Of a stretch of DNA of 64,000 nucleotides, positions 41,866 through 50,616 are shown piece by piece. A program made the translations under genes and the position numbers. Origin of the DNA: Stenotrophomonas maltophilia (GTDB lineage Bacteria > Pseudomonadota > Gammaproteobacteria > Xanthomonadales > Xanthomonadaceae); contig NZ_RAUX01000007.1 in NCBI RefSeq assembly GCF_013464485.1, positions 1 through 64,000 on the forward strand. Reading direction: 5' to 3'. Position 1 is the stretch's first letter; every line of letters begins with the position of its first letter. The notes under the pieces are model-generated. The model saw only the letters and a list, made by a program, of their open reading frames with translations, did not search any database and was not told where the DNA came from.

Positions 41866-44800
41866 ATGCCGTCCACGGCATTCGCCTGTCATCGTCGCGC
41901 CACCGTCCTGGCCCTGGCCATCTCCACCGCACTGCTGCCGCTGGCTTGGGTGCCGGTCGTGCAGGCGCAACCGGCGGTCGTCGCGCCGGTGCGCCAGTAC
42001 GTCATTCCGGAACAGCCCTTGGCCGACGCCGTGCGTGCCTTTGGTCGCCAGGCTGATGTGCAGGTGGTGTTCCGCAGTGACCTGGTGGAGGGCCGCCGCT
42101 CCAGTGCAGTGCGTGGTGAGTACAGCCAGATGCAGGCACTGCAGCAGCTGCTGCGCGGCAGCGGCGTGCGCGCGCAGCGCGGCATGGACGGCACCTGGAG
42201 CCTGCGTGCCGCAGCGGAGGCGGGTGAGGGGGAAGGGGTGCGGGTGACCGAAACACTGGACGTGGCCGGTCGCCTGCAGTCGGAAGGGGGCGAGGCCCGT
42301 GATCGACGCGGCTACGATGATGTGTTCGCGCTGGACCTGACCACGGCGTATTCGGGGCGTGACCGGGTGGAGCGCTATCGCGGCTCCAATCCGGCCGACG
42401 TGGTCAAGGATCTGATCGGTGTGTTCAGTGGCGACGCACGCAACAGCGGCGCGCTGGACATCAACATCCGCGGCATCCAGGGGCCGGGGCGGGTGCCGGT
42501 CAGCATCGACGGTGGTGAGCAGGCGCTCACGGTCTGGCGCGGCTACAACGGCGTCAGCAACCGCAACTACATCGATCCCAACCTGATTGGTGGCATCCAG
42601 GTCATCAAGGGGCCAGGGCTGGTGCGCGATGTGCACAGCGGGATCGGTGGCGCGCTGGTGATCAAGACCATCGACGTCGATGACATCGTGGAAGCGGGTG
42701 AGCGCTTCGGCGGGGAGCTGAAGATCGAAGGCAGCAGCAATGCGGTGGCGCCGCGCCTGCCGCGCCTTCACACCGGCGAGGACTACCGCACGGTACCCGG
42801 CTTCCCGCAGGCGTCGCCGGCCTCGCCCTATGACGACCGCACCCTGGTGGTGCCGGTGAAGTCGCGCAGTGGCAACAATCCCTTCGACGGCGAGGACCAG
42901 GCCTGGCGTCTGGCGCTCGGCTACCGCGGCGATACGGTCGACCTGATGGCGGCCTATGCCTGGCGCAAGCGCGGCAACTACTTCTCCGGCAGCAAGGGCA
43001 GCGCCTACTACGACCAGGACCCGCGCGAGCAGTTCGAGTACCAGGGCATCGACTACATCACCACGCTTGCGCGCTACTTCAAGCCCGGCGATGAAGTGCC
43101 CAACACTTCCAGCGAACAGGAATCGTGGCTGCTGAAGGGCAGCTGGCAGATCAACGATGTCCAGCAGCTCAAGGCCACGTGGCGGCGCACGCTGTCGCAC
43201 TACGGCGAGATCATGCCGTCGCGCATCCTGTCCGCGCCCGATTACGGGCGCATCCAGTGGCCGCTCAGCCGGGTTGCGTCCGATGCCTGGAACCTGGAGT
43301 ACCGCTTCCAGCCGGCCGGAAGCCGCTGGCTGGACCTCTACGCCAACCTGTGGCGCACCGAGACGGACAGCGATACCTACACCGCAGGCGGCTTTCCCAA
43401 CTTCGCGCCGGGAAATCCGGCCTGGAACCCGGGCGCCAGCCCGATCCTGCGCAACACCGCGCTGGCCAATGCGCGTAATGATCGCACCGGCCTGACCCTG
43501 AGCAACCGTTTCGCCCTGCATTCCCGCCTGGACCTGACCGTGGGCGGCAACTGGCAGTACGAAAAGCTCGGCTCGCGTGACCCGTACTTCGGTCCTTCCG
43601 ATGGTTGGCGCATGTACCCGCGTGCCGGTCGCCGCCAGGAAGGCGAGGGCTACCTCAATCTGGCGTGGCGCCCGTTCGAGTTCCTCACCCTCAACGCCGG
43701 CGTGCGCTACAGCCGCTACTGGGCGTTCGACGACTTCCTGCAGGCGCATTCGGAGCTGCTGACCAAGGGCGTGGGCAGCAAGGAGGCGACCTACCGGACC
43801 AACGAGCTGCCCGAGCGGCCGGCCAGTCTGCAGGCGGAGATCGACGCGCTCGAGGCCGAACGTGAGTTCTGGGAGAGCATCGGTATGGGTTCGGTGATCG
43901 ACGATGCGTTGCATGGCCTGCTGGCGTACTACGAGACGCCGCAGGCAGTGGAACACCGCATCGCCTGGCAGCCTGATGCCAGCGGCAATTACAGCCGTGC
44001 CACCAACCCCTGCCTCAATGGCCAGGTGGCGGGGATTCCCGGTGCGCTGCCGCTCTACGCGGGCAGCGACCTGGTCTGCAGCATCGGCAGCACCCTGCAG
44101 TCGCGACCGGTGGATGGGCGCAATGAACGCCGTCGTGACCATGCCTGGCTTCCCAGTTTCTCGGCCACGGTGAACCTGTCGCCGGCCGCACGCGTCTACC
44201 TGCGCTACAGCGAGGCAGTGCGCTTCCCGAGCATGTTTGAAAGCACCATCGCCTTCTCCAGCAGCCTCAACCCGCTGTATTCGCTCAAGCCGGAACACGC
44301 CTACAACTACGAACTGGGCTACGTGCACAACCTTTCCGGCCTGTTCGGCAACACCGCCGATGCCGACGTCAAGCTGGCCTATTACGTGCACAAGACCCGC
44401 AACGTGATCGAGCGTGATGCGTATTTTCTGTTCGACAACATCGACAAGCAGACCATTCGCGGCATCGAGCTGCAGGCGCGCTTCGACAATCGGCGCTTCT
44501 TCACCGACCTGGGCATCGCCCGCACGCTGGAAAACGAGGTGTGCGACGAAAGTACGGCCGTGCTGCTGGACGCCAATCGTGGCCTGGTCCCGAACTGCGT
44601 GCAGGACGGCTTCGTCAGTGGCTACCTGCTGACCCAGGCGATTCCGAAGCTGTCTGTGAACCTGTCGCTGGGCACCCGCCTGTTCGATGAGCGGTTGGAA
44701 CTGGGCAGCCGCATCGTTCACTACCAGCGCCACGAAAACCCCGATCTGCAGGCGTACCGCGACCGGCTGCTGGCCGGTGGCAGCAGCCTGCTGTGGCAGA

Positions 44801-44988
44801 ACGTGCCGTTCACCTGGGGCAACATCACCACCGTCGATGCCTATGCGCGCTGGCGCTTCAACGAGCACGCCAGCGTCGAGCTGGTCGGCAGCAACCTCGG
44901 CAACCGCTACTACGTCGACCCGGCCACACGCTCCACGCTGCCGGCGCCGGGCCGCACGATCAAGCTCGGCGTCACCGCGCGCTTCTGA
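41866..44988 (+). CDS. TonB-dependent outer-membrane receptor with STN signalling domain (hemophilin receptor type)
   Basis: Protein of 1,040 residues. A signal peptide ends near VPVVQAQ. The STN domain is at about 42-115 (YVIPEQPLADAVRAFGRQADVQVVF). The plug has VKDLIGVFSGDARNSGALDINIRG and GGIQVIKGPG. The barrel ends in TIKLGVTARF with terminal Phe. A long extracellular insertion near 640-770 contains a helical stretch rich in Glu (LQAEIDALEAEREFWESIG) and one Cys pair. The STN domain links it to the FecI/FecR pair just upstream. Its neighbours, a hemophilin-like protein and a Slam translocator, indicate that the ligand is haem delivered by that protein, as in the Hph system of Acinetobacter. 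Ligand assignment is by context. Confidence 0.88.
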   Translation: MPSTAFACHRRATVLALAISTALLPLAWVPVVQAQPAVVAPVRQYVIPEQPLADAVRAFGRQADVQVVFRSDLVEGRRSSAVRGEYSQMQALQQLLRGSGVRAQRGMDGTWSLRAAAEAGEGEGVRVTETLDVAGRLQSEGGEARDRRGYDDVFALDLTTAYSGRDRVERYRGSNPADVVKDLIGVFSGDARNSGALDINIRGIQGPGRVPVSIDGGEQALTVWRGYNGVSNRNYIDPNLIGGIQVIKGPGLVRDVHSGIGGALVIKTIDVDDIVEAGERFGGELKIEGSSNAVAPRLPRLHTGEDYRTVPGFPQASPASPYDDRTLVVPVKSRSGNNPFDGEDQAWRLALGYRGDTVDLMAAYAWRKRGNYFSGSKGSAYYDQDPREQFEYQGIDYITTLARYFKPGDEVPNTSSEQESWLLKGSWQINDVQQLKATWRRTLSHYGEIMPSRILSAPDYGRIQWPLSRVASDAWNLEYRFQPAGSRWLDLYANLWRTETDSDTYTAGGFPNFAPGNPAWNPGASPILRNTALANARNDRTGLTLSNRFALHSRLDLTVGGNWQYEKLGSRDPYFGPSDGWRMYPRAGRRQEGEGYLNLAWRPFEFLTLNAGVRYSRYWAFDDFLQAHSELLTKGVGSKEATYRTNELPERPASLQAEIDALEAEREFWESIGMGSVIDDALHGLLAYYETPQAVEHRIAWQPDASGNYSRATNPCLNGQVAGIPGALPLYAGSDLVCSIGSTLQSRPVDGRNERRRDHAWLPSFSATVNLSPAARVYLRYSEAVRFPSMFESTIAFSSSLNPLYSLKPEHAYNYELGYVHNLSGLFGNTADADVKLAYYVHKTRNVIERDAYFLFDNIDKQTIRGIELQARFDNRRFFTDLGIARTLENEVCDESTAVLLDANRGLVPNCVQDGFVSGYLLTQAIPKLSVNLSLGTRLFDERLELGSRIVHYQRHENPDLQAYRDRLLAGGSSLLWQNVPFTWGNITTVDAYARWRFNEHASVELVGSNLGNRYYVDPATRSTLPAPGRTIKLGVTARF

Positions 44989-45042
44989 TGTATCCGTTTC
45001 ACGTGTTGTACCCGTAGTTCCCTCAATCCAAGGAGCAATACC

Positions 45043-45807
45043 ATGAAGATGATCTCCCGTTCGGTTCTCGCCGTTGCGGCAACCTTCGCCCTGGCTGGTG
45101 CCGCGCAGGCAGCCGATATCGTGGGCGCAGCCAGCCCGGTGACCGATGCCGAGCTGTACGTCGCCGTCGGTGAATCGCAGGTCAACGGTGGCCCGCACCA
45201 GGCTGGCAAGGCCGGCATCGGCGTCGGCACCGTCTCCGGCGCCCGCCGTGTCGACTTCCAGGGCCTGTCGGCGTACTCGGTGCCGACCACGGTCAACGGC
45301 ACCACCGTGCGCACCCTGGCCATGCCGATCACCGGCGCGCCGGGCAGCCACTCGGGCATGGGCCACTTCAACTTCGTCAAGGTCGGCAGCGGCGATGTGT
45401 GGTTCGGCGAGTGGTCCAAGGATGGCGCCGCCGGTGGTTTCAACAACCGCCAGGTCTATTTCGTCGGTGACCGCACCGGCACCACGCTGCCGGCCGGTGT
45501 GGCCACCTACAGCGTGGCAGGCCTGAACAAGTTCAATGGCAGCAACCTGCTGTCGGGTACCTTCCGCGCCAACTTCGGCAATGGCACCCTGCTCGGTGGC
45601 CTGAGCGGTGGCGGCCTGTCGATCAACGTCAACGCCAACATCAACAGCGCCAACGCCTCGTTCGCCGGCACCGCCACCGCCAACGGCTCGGTCACCGGCA
45701 CCACCCAGGGTCAGTTCTTCGGCGCCAACGCGGCCGCCCTGGCCGGTATCGCCACCTTCAGCGGCAACAGCCAGTACGACACCGCTTTCGGCGGCAGCAA
45801 GAACTGA
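45043..45807 (+). CDS. Hemophilin-like secreted haem-binding protein (Slam client)
   Basis: Protein of 254 residues. A standard signal peptide (VLAVAATFALAGAAQAAD) has no lipobox Cys, so the product should be soluble rather than a lipoprotein. The N-terminal two thirds form a beta-rich handle (DAELYVAVGESQVNGG, GHFNFVKVGSGDVWFGEWSKDG). The C-terminal 85 residues form a TbpB-like small barrel (SGTFRANFGNGTLLGG, then ANASFAGTATANGSVTGT), the part that Slam proteins recognise. His residues near SHSGMGHFNF are candidate haem ligands. It lies between the receptor and the Slam gene, matching the HphA-type haem-scavenging layout. AAGGAG precedes the ATG. Confidence 0.82.
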   Translation: MKMISRSVLAVAATFALAGAAQAADIVGAASPVTDAELYVAVGESQVNGGPHQAGKAGIGVGTVSGARRVDFQGLSAYSVPTTVNGTTVRTLAMPITGAPGSHSGMGHFNFVKVGSGDVWFGEWSKDGAAGGFNNRQVYFVGDRTGTTLPAGVATYSVAGLNKFNGSNLLSGTFRANFGNGTLLGGLSGGGLSINVNANINSANASFAGTATANGSVTGTTQGQFFGANAAALAGIATFSGNSQYDTAFGGSKN

Positions 45808-45897
45808 TCGCCACGCCCTTGACGGGGCAGGGCAGGGACAAGCCGCGATCCGCCAGTCCCTGCTTCGGCCCGGTGTACGCTCCACCACGGATCGACC

Positions 45898-47352
45898 ATG
45901 CGCCATTCCATCTTCCTTGTCGTACTGCTGTTGGCTGCCACCAACGTGCGCGCCCAGCAGGACGATCTTCGCCGTGTGCTTGAACAGGGCACCGAACTGC
46001 GCCACCAGCAGCAGGACCAGCAGCGCCTGCAGCAGGCCGAGTCGGAGCGGCCGACCATCACCATCGACGGCCAGACGCTGCGCGTGGAGCGCACCGTCGA
46101 TGATCTTGGCCAGGCCCTCTATCTGTCACTGCAGCATCAGCAATGGCAGGTCGCCGCTGCGTTCCTCGATGAGTACATCGAGCTGCCGGGGCATGACCCC
46201 CTGCTGCGCCACTACGCGCAGGGAGCGCTGGCGCGGGTGGCAGGCGACCATCGTCGCGCAGCGAAGGAGTACGAAGCGCTGCTGGCGTCGCAGCCGGATT
46301 TCCTGCCGGCCCGCCTCGAGCTGGCGCGTGTCTATGCGGAAGACCAGCGCGATCGCGATGCGGCCGCGCTGTTCACGGCCATCGCTGCAGGCATCAATGC
46401 CGATGATCCGGCCACGGCCGGCGTCCGTGCGCGCGTGGACGGTTACCTGAGTGCCCTGCAGGCGCGCCAGCGCTGGAAAGGCGCGCTGTCCGCCGGCCCG
46501 GCATGGAGTGACAACATCAACCGCAGCTCGGCCAGTCGCACCTGCCTGTTCGGCGTGGGCGACGCCTGCATCATCGAGCGGAAGCTGCCGGATGCCCAGC
46601 GCGCGGCGGGCCTCGACTACGACGCCAGCCTGGAACGGCGCTGGGTGCTCGGCGGGCATCATGGGCTGTACGTGCGCGGTCTCGCCTTCGGTCAGGCATG
46701 GCGCGGGCACAGTGCGTACAACGAGCTCAATGCCAACGTGCAGGCGGGCTACAGCTGGCGTAGTGCACGGCAGACCGTGATGCTCGCCCCCAGCTATGAC
46801 TATCAGGGCCTGGGCAACCATGCGCTGCAGGGCGGCAGTGGCGTGCACGCGGAATGGCAGTACACCCTGGATGCACGTAGCCTGCTCAAGCTGGAGGCCG
46901 ACTGGAAGCGCCAGCGGTATCGCCAGCAGGGCCTGGCCAGCAACTACGACGGCGAGCTGGCATCGGTGTATGCCACCTGGTTCCGCGCGCTCAATCCGCG
47001 CTGGACGGTATTCGCCGGGCTGGATGTCACCGACAGCAGCGCTGCCGACCCGGCCAACGGCTACCGTCAGCGGGGCCTGCGGCTGGGTGCGGCACGGCAG
47101 TGGAGCGGCACCACCGCCACCCTGTTCGTGTCGCTGCGCCAGCGCGACTACGACACCTGGAGTCCGTTGCTGGAGGCGCGCAGGCAGGACGACGAACAGA
47201 ATCTGATCGCCATCGTGCGCAGTGAGCGCCTGGCCGTGGCCGGGCTGGTACCCAGCCTGAGCCTGCGCTACGCGCGCATCGACAGCAACGTCGGCTGGCT
47301 GTACAGCCACGACCGTAGCCTCCTCAGCCTGAAGTGGGAACGGGCCTTCTGA
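45898..47352 (+). CDS. Slam-family outer-membrane translocator (surface lipoprotein assembly modulator)
   Basis: Protein of 484 residues. A signal peptide ends near NVRAQQ. The periplasmic N-terminal domain has TPR-like helices (about 60-190, AGDHRRAAKEYEALLASQPDFLPARLE). The C-terminal barrel begins near KGALSAGPAWSDNINRSSA and ends in SLLSLKWERAF with terminal Phe. That layout and the GNGYR-like and Q.D.TW.P barrel motifs fit the Slam (DUF560) family. It should carry the preceding hemophilin-like protein across the outer membrane. It starts 90 nt after its probable client. Confidence 0.88.
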   Translation: MRHSIFLVVLLLAATNVRAQQDDLRRVLEQGTELRHQQQDQQRLQQAESERPTITIDGQTLRVERTVDDLGQALYLSLQHQQWQVAAAFLDEYIELPGHDPLLRHYAQGALARVAGDHRRAAKEYEALLASQPDFLPARLELARVYAEDQRDRDAAALFTAIAAGINADDPATAGVRARVDGYLSALQARQRWKGALSAGPAWSDNINRSSASRTCLFGVGDACIIERKLPDAQRAAGLDYDASLERRWVLGGHHGLYVRGLAFGQAWRGHSAYNELNANVQAGYSWRSARQTVMLAPSYDYQGLGNHALQGGSGVHAEWQYTLDARSLLKLEADWKRQRYRQQGLASNYDGELASVYATWFRALNPRWTVFAGLDVTDSSAADPANGYRQRGLRLGAARQWSGTTATLFVSLRQRDYDTWSPLLEARRQDDEQNLIAIVRSERLAVAGLVPSLSLRYARIDSNVGWLYSHDRSLLSLKWERAF

Positions 47353-47488
47353 ACGCGCCGTTGCGCTGCCGCGGTGAACGCGCCGTGGCCGCGATCTTCA
47401 TCCATCATCACGCGCTCTTGTAGCCCGGTTCGCGCATCCTGCGGGCGTTGCGGCAGAGGTAGGCCGCGTGCATCGAGGAGCGCCGGTC

Positions 47489-47893
47489 GTGCTGGAAGCG
47501 GGCAACAAGCCAGAGGGCCTGAAAGGGCTGCGTGTACTGGTGGCGGAGGATGAATTCGCCATCGCGATGTTCCTGGTCGACTATCTGGAGCTGAAAGGCG
47601 CACAGGTGGTGGGGCCTGCCGGTGACCTGCAGGCGCTGGGGCAGCTGGTCGATACCCATCCCATCGATGTGGCGCTGCTTGACATCAACCTGGGCGGTGA
47701 GCAGGTCTATCCGCTGGCCGATCGGCTAGCCGAGGCAGGCACCCCCTTCCTGCTGACCTCCGGTTACGACGACAACCTGCCCAGCCGCTTCGCCAGCGCA
47801 CCGCGCTGTACCAAGCCTTATCACATCGAAGCCCTGGTGCAGCAGCTGGCGGGGCTGGTGGCGACGCCGCAGGTCTCTGCGGGCACCGCCTGA
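47489..47893 (+). CDS. Single-domain response regulator
   Basis: Protein of 134 residues made only of a receiver domain. The acidic pair is in VLVAEDEFAIA, the phospho-acceptor Asp in VALLDINLGGEQV, the Thr/Ser position in FLLTSGYDD, and the Lys in CTKPYHIEAL. All key residues are present. GTG 47489 has GAGGAG 8 nt upstream; GTG 47468 is also in frame. It is followed within 10 nt by an HWE-type kinase, its probable partner. With no output domain it may act by protein contact or as a phosphate sink. Confidence 0.9.
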   Translation: MLEAGNKPEGLKGLRVLVAEDEFAIAMFLVDYLELKGAQVVGPAGDLQALGQLVDTHPIDVALLDINLGGEQVYPLADRLAEAGTPFLLTSGYDDNLPSRFASAPRCTKPYHIEALVQQLAGLVATPQVSAGTA

Positions 47894-47902
47894 TTGCGCG
47901 GC

Positions 47903-49495
47903 ATGTCGCGCCGTCCTGAAGGTATCCACGCCGCCAAGCTGCGTGGCGGGATGCCACCTGCACCGCGCCTGCGCGCGCGCCACGATGGCATGGCCGCCCG
48001 CATAGACCGCCACGACTGGTCATCCACACCGTTGGGTAGCTGTGAGCAGTGGCCACCCCACCTGCGCGCCACCGTCGACCTGATGCTCGCCCATGGCTTC
48101 CCGATGATCGTGCTGTGGGGCGAGCAGCTGGTGCAGCTCTACAACGATGGCTATGCCGAGATCCTGGCTGACAAGCATCCTGGCGGGCTCGGCCAGCCGA
48201 CCCGCGAATGCTGGCCCGAGGTGTGGCATATCAATGGGCCCATCTACACCCGTGTCTGGCAGGGCGAGACACTCACCTTCGAGGACAAGCTGTACCCGCT
48301 GGTCCGGCGCGGTCGGTTGGAAGACATCTGGTTCACCATCACCTACAGCCCGATCCGTGGTGAGGAAGGACGCATCAACGGCGTACTGGTGACCATGTTC
48401 GAAACCACCGCCGCGCATCTGGCGCTGGCGGCGCGAGAGCGCGAAGAGCTGCGGCGGCGTGAGAGCGAGCGGCGCCTGGAGCTGGCCTTCCGGATGTTGC
48501 CGGTGGGCCTGTGCATCGTTGATCTGCAGGGCCGGATGCTGCTGTCCAACGATCAGATGCGTGCCTACCTGCCCACGGGCAAGGTGCCATCTTCGGATGC
48601 AGAGAACCAGCATCGCTGGCGTGGCTGGCACGCCGACGGCACCCCCATCGGGCCGGAGGATTTTGCCATCGCCCGTGCGATGCGCGGCGAGACCGTGGTG
48701 CCGGGGTTGGAGTTCCAGTACCTGCATGACGATGGCCGCGCGCGCTGGACCCGGGTCGCGGCCGCGCCACTGCGCGATGGTGATGGCAAGGTCAGCGGAG
48801 TCTTTGCCATCGCCGTGGACATCGACGACCTCAAGCGTGCCACCGAGCGCCAATCGGTGTTGCTGGCCGAGCTGCAGCACCGGGTGCGCAACATCATGTC
48901 GACCATCCATGCCATTGCCTGGCGGACCCGCGAGTCGGTCAGCAGCGTGGATGAATATGCTGAACGGTTGTGCGGGCGACTGATGTCACTGGCGCGCACG
49001 CAAAGCCTCCTGACCCGTGGCGCCAATGCCGGGGTCTGCCTGCGCGGCATGCTTGATGAAGAGATCGCGGCGCAGACGCCAGCGGCGGCTGCCTATCGCC
49101 TGCAGGGCGAGGACGTGCTGCTGCCGCCGAAGGCGGCCGAAGTACTGTCCCTGGCGATCCATGAGCTGGCCAGCAACGCACTGCGGCACGGCGCTCTGAC
49201 CCATGAGGATGGCCGGATCGAGGTGACCTGGGATCTGCAGGTTCAGGCCGGTCAGCCATGGCTGGGCCTGCACTGGTGCGAGCGCCACGCCGAGGTGGAG
49301 GACTGGGAGTTGCCCCGGCAGCGCGGCCTTGGCCGGGCGCTGATCGAGCAGCGCGTGCCGTACGAACTGGCCGGCAGCGGTGAGTTGCGCTTTGGTCCCC
49401 AAGGCCTGGACGCCTGGATCCGCTTCCCTCTGCGTGAACGCGACAGCCTGCTGCAGACCGATGCCCCGGGCGCCGCGGACGATTCCGGCAGATAG
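47903..49495 (+). CDS. HWE/HisKA_2-type PAS sensor histidine kinase
   Basis: Protein of 530 residues without membrane segments. It has a PAS-type domain at about 35-165 (DWSSTPLGSCEQWPPHLRATVDLML, then SPIRGEEGRINGVLVTMFETT), a second PAS at about 185-310, and then a phospho-acceptor helix with the His in LLAELQHRVRNIMSTIHAIAWR. The ATPase domain has the N-box HELASNALRHGAL. The Q-H-R-V-(R/K)-N motif is that of the HWE/HisKA_2 group, common in light and general stress sensing. TTG 47894 is an alternative start. It probably acts with the receiver protein encoded just upstream. Confidence 0.9.
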   Translation: MSRRPEGIHAAKLRGGMPPAPRLRARHDGMAARIDRHDWSSTPLGSCEQWPPHLRATVDLMLAHGFPMIVLWGEQLVQLYNDGYAEILADKHPGGLGQPTRECWPEVWHINGPIYTRVWQGETLTFEDKLYPLVRRGRLEDIWFTITYSPIRGEEGRINGVLVTMFETTAAHLALAAREREELRRRESERRLELAFRMLPVGLCIVDLQGRMLLSNDQMRAYLPTGKVPSSDAENQHRWRGWHADGTPIGPEDFAIARAMRGETVVPGLEFQYLHDDGRARWTRVAAAPLRDGDGKVSGVFAIAVDIDDLKRATERQSVLLAELQHRVRNIMSTIHAIAWRTRESVSSVDEYAERLCGRLMSLARTQSLLTRGANAGVCLRGMLDEEIAAQTPAAAAYRLQGEDVLLPPKAAEVLSLAIHELASNALRHGALTHEDGRIEVTWDLQVQAGQPWLGLHWCERHAEVEDWELPRQRGLGRALIEQRVPYELAGSGELRFGPQGLDAWIRFPLRERDSLLQTDAPGAADDSGR

Positions 49496-49508
49496 ATGTC
49501 CATTTATC

Positions 49509-49534
49509 CCCAATTTGGCCAAATTGGGCATAAT
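49509..49534 (+). promoter_or_regulatory. Palindromic operator and -10 of the toxin-antitoxin operon
   Basis: A perfect 20-bp palindrome, CCCAATTTGGCCAAATTGGG (49509-49528), is directly followed by CATAAT (49529-49534), a good -10 element, 32 nt before the antitoxin ATG. AT-rich palindromes overlapping the promoter are the usual sites for autorepression by Phd-type antitoxins. Confidence 0.75.
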
Positions 49535-49565
49535 GGCCTCAACTGTCCCTGCCCGGAGCCGTGCC

Positions 49566-49907
49566 ATGACCCTGCCGCTGGATCTGCCCGGCCTCGAAAA
49601 GGCCCCGGCGTCGTCGGTGAAGACCCGTGGCTGGCCGAGCCTGATGCGCACTGTGCGCGAGAAGCAGGCGCTGGTCATCACCAACCACAATCATCCGGAA
49701 GCGGTGATCGTGGATATCCGCACGTATCAGGAACTGCTGGCCAAGGCCGCCGGCGGTGACGCCGGTGAGCGCAGCGAAGAACTGCTGCGCCTGCGCGATG
49801 AATTCGACCAGACCCTGGCCAGCCTGCAACGCGGAGAGGGGTTGGGCAGGGTGCTTGGGCAGCCGATCCGTCGCGGTCGCAAGGTCACCCTCGGCCGTCC
49901 GCTCTGA
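49566..49907 (+). CDS. Phd-type antitoxin
   Basis: Protein of 113 residues. The N-terminus forms the Phd/YefM DNA-binding fold (WPSLMRTVREKQALVITNHNHPEAVIVDIRTYQELLAKAA). The C-terminal part is helical and charged (SEELLRLRDEFDQTLASLQRGEG) and probably wraps the toxin. It precedes a zeta-type kinase gene by 3 nt. ATG 49566 has GGAG 8 nt upstream; ATG 49533 is in frame but overlaps the -10 element. Unlike the three Phd-fold proteins of the secretion locus, this one has a toxin partner. Confidence 0.88.
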   Translation: MTLPLDLPGLEKAPASSVKTRGWPSLMRTVREKQALVITNHNHPEAVIVDIRTYQELLAKAAGGDAGERSEELLRLRDEFDQTLASLQRGEGLGRVLGQPIRRGRKVTLGRPL

Positions 49908-49910
49908 CCG

Positions 49911-50540
49911 ATGGGGCGGATCCTGGTGTTGGCCGGCGTCAATGGCGCCGGCAAAAGTTCGCTGCTGGGCACCTGGCTGGAGGCCGAAGGGCTGAGCTGG
50001 TTCAACCCCGATTCCTTTACCCGCCGCCTGGTGGACGCCGGGTGGCCATTGGCCGAAGCCAACGCCGAAGCGTGGCAGGAAGGCACCCGCCGGCTGCGCA
50101 AGGCCATGGCCGACGGCAGCGACTTCGCATTCGAGACTACGCTGGGGGGCAACACCATCCCGCGATTGTTGCGCGAGGCCTGCGACCAGCACCAGGTGGC
50201 CATCTGGTTCTGTGGCCTGGCGACGGTGGAACTGCACATCGCCCGTGTCGCCGCGCGGGTAGCTGCCGGCGGCCATGATATTCCGGTGGAGAAGATCCAC
50301 GCCCGCTTCGACTCGGCACGCGAGCACCTGCTGGATCTTCTGCCGTACCTGGCCGAGCTGCACGTGTACGACAACAGTGCCCCGGCTGATGCCGATGGCT
50401 GCGTCGAGCCGCTGCCGGTGCTGGCAATGACGCATGGCCAACTGCAGTATCCGGTCTCGGTGGCCGAGCTGATGCACACGCCGGACTGGGCCAAGCCCAT
50501 CGTGATGCGCGCGATGGAGTTGAATGCCGCGCGCGATTGA
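49911..50540 (+). CDS. Zeta-toxin-family P-loop kinase
   Basis: Protein of 209 residues. The N-terminal P-loop reads LAGVNGAGKSS (about 7-17). An Asn-Pro-Asp motif (WFNPDSFTRRL) and a substrate-binding FAFETTLGG stretch follow, both typical of zeta/PezT-like kinases, which phosphorylate UDP-N-acetylglucosamine. The family more often pairs with epsilon or PezA antitoxins, but single-gene P-loop zeta-like toxins with Phd- or Xre-type partners are known in Proteobacteria. It lies 3 nt after the antitoxin gene. Confidence 0.85.
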   Translation: MGRILVLAGVNGAGKSSLLGTWLEAEGLSWFNPDSFTRRLVDAGWPLAEANAEAWQEGTRRLRKAMADGSDFAFETTLGGNTIPRLLREACDQHQVAIWFCGLATVELHIARVAARVAAGGHDIPVEKIHARFDSAREHLLDLLPYLAELHVYDNSAPADADGCVEPLPVLAMTHGQLQYPVSVAELMHTPDWAKPIVMRAMELNAARD

Positions 50541-50553
50541 GGCCATGCACGTT

Positions 50554-50616
50554 GTAGGGCCGAGCCCATGCTCGGCTGATTCCGAGAAAGGCAGCCGAGC
50601 GCGGGCTGGGCTCTAC
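50554..50616. repeat. SMAG palindrome pair overlapping the transporter stop
   Basis: GTAG (50554-50557) and CTAC (50613-50616) bound two inverted hairpins of the GCCGAGC type. The CTA at 50613-50615 is the complement of the stop codon (TAG) of the leftward transporter gene. Confidence 0.85.

Noticed and set aside
41521-46005. Very long open frame on the minus strand (about 1,490 codons) opposite the haem receptor and its neighbours
   Set aside because: It is antisense to three well-supported genes. Its composition (His, Gln, Arg-rich) is that of a GC-rich shadow frame, and it has no domain or signal.
49533-49565. Upstream ATG considered as the antitoxin start
   Set aside because: It overlaps the CATAAT element and operator and has no ribosome-binding site; ATG 49566 has GGAG at good spacing.
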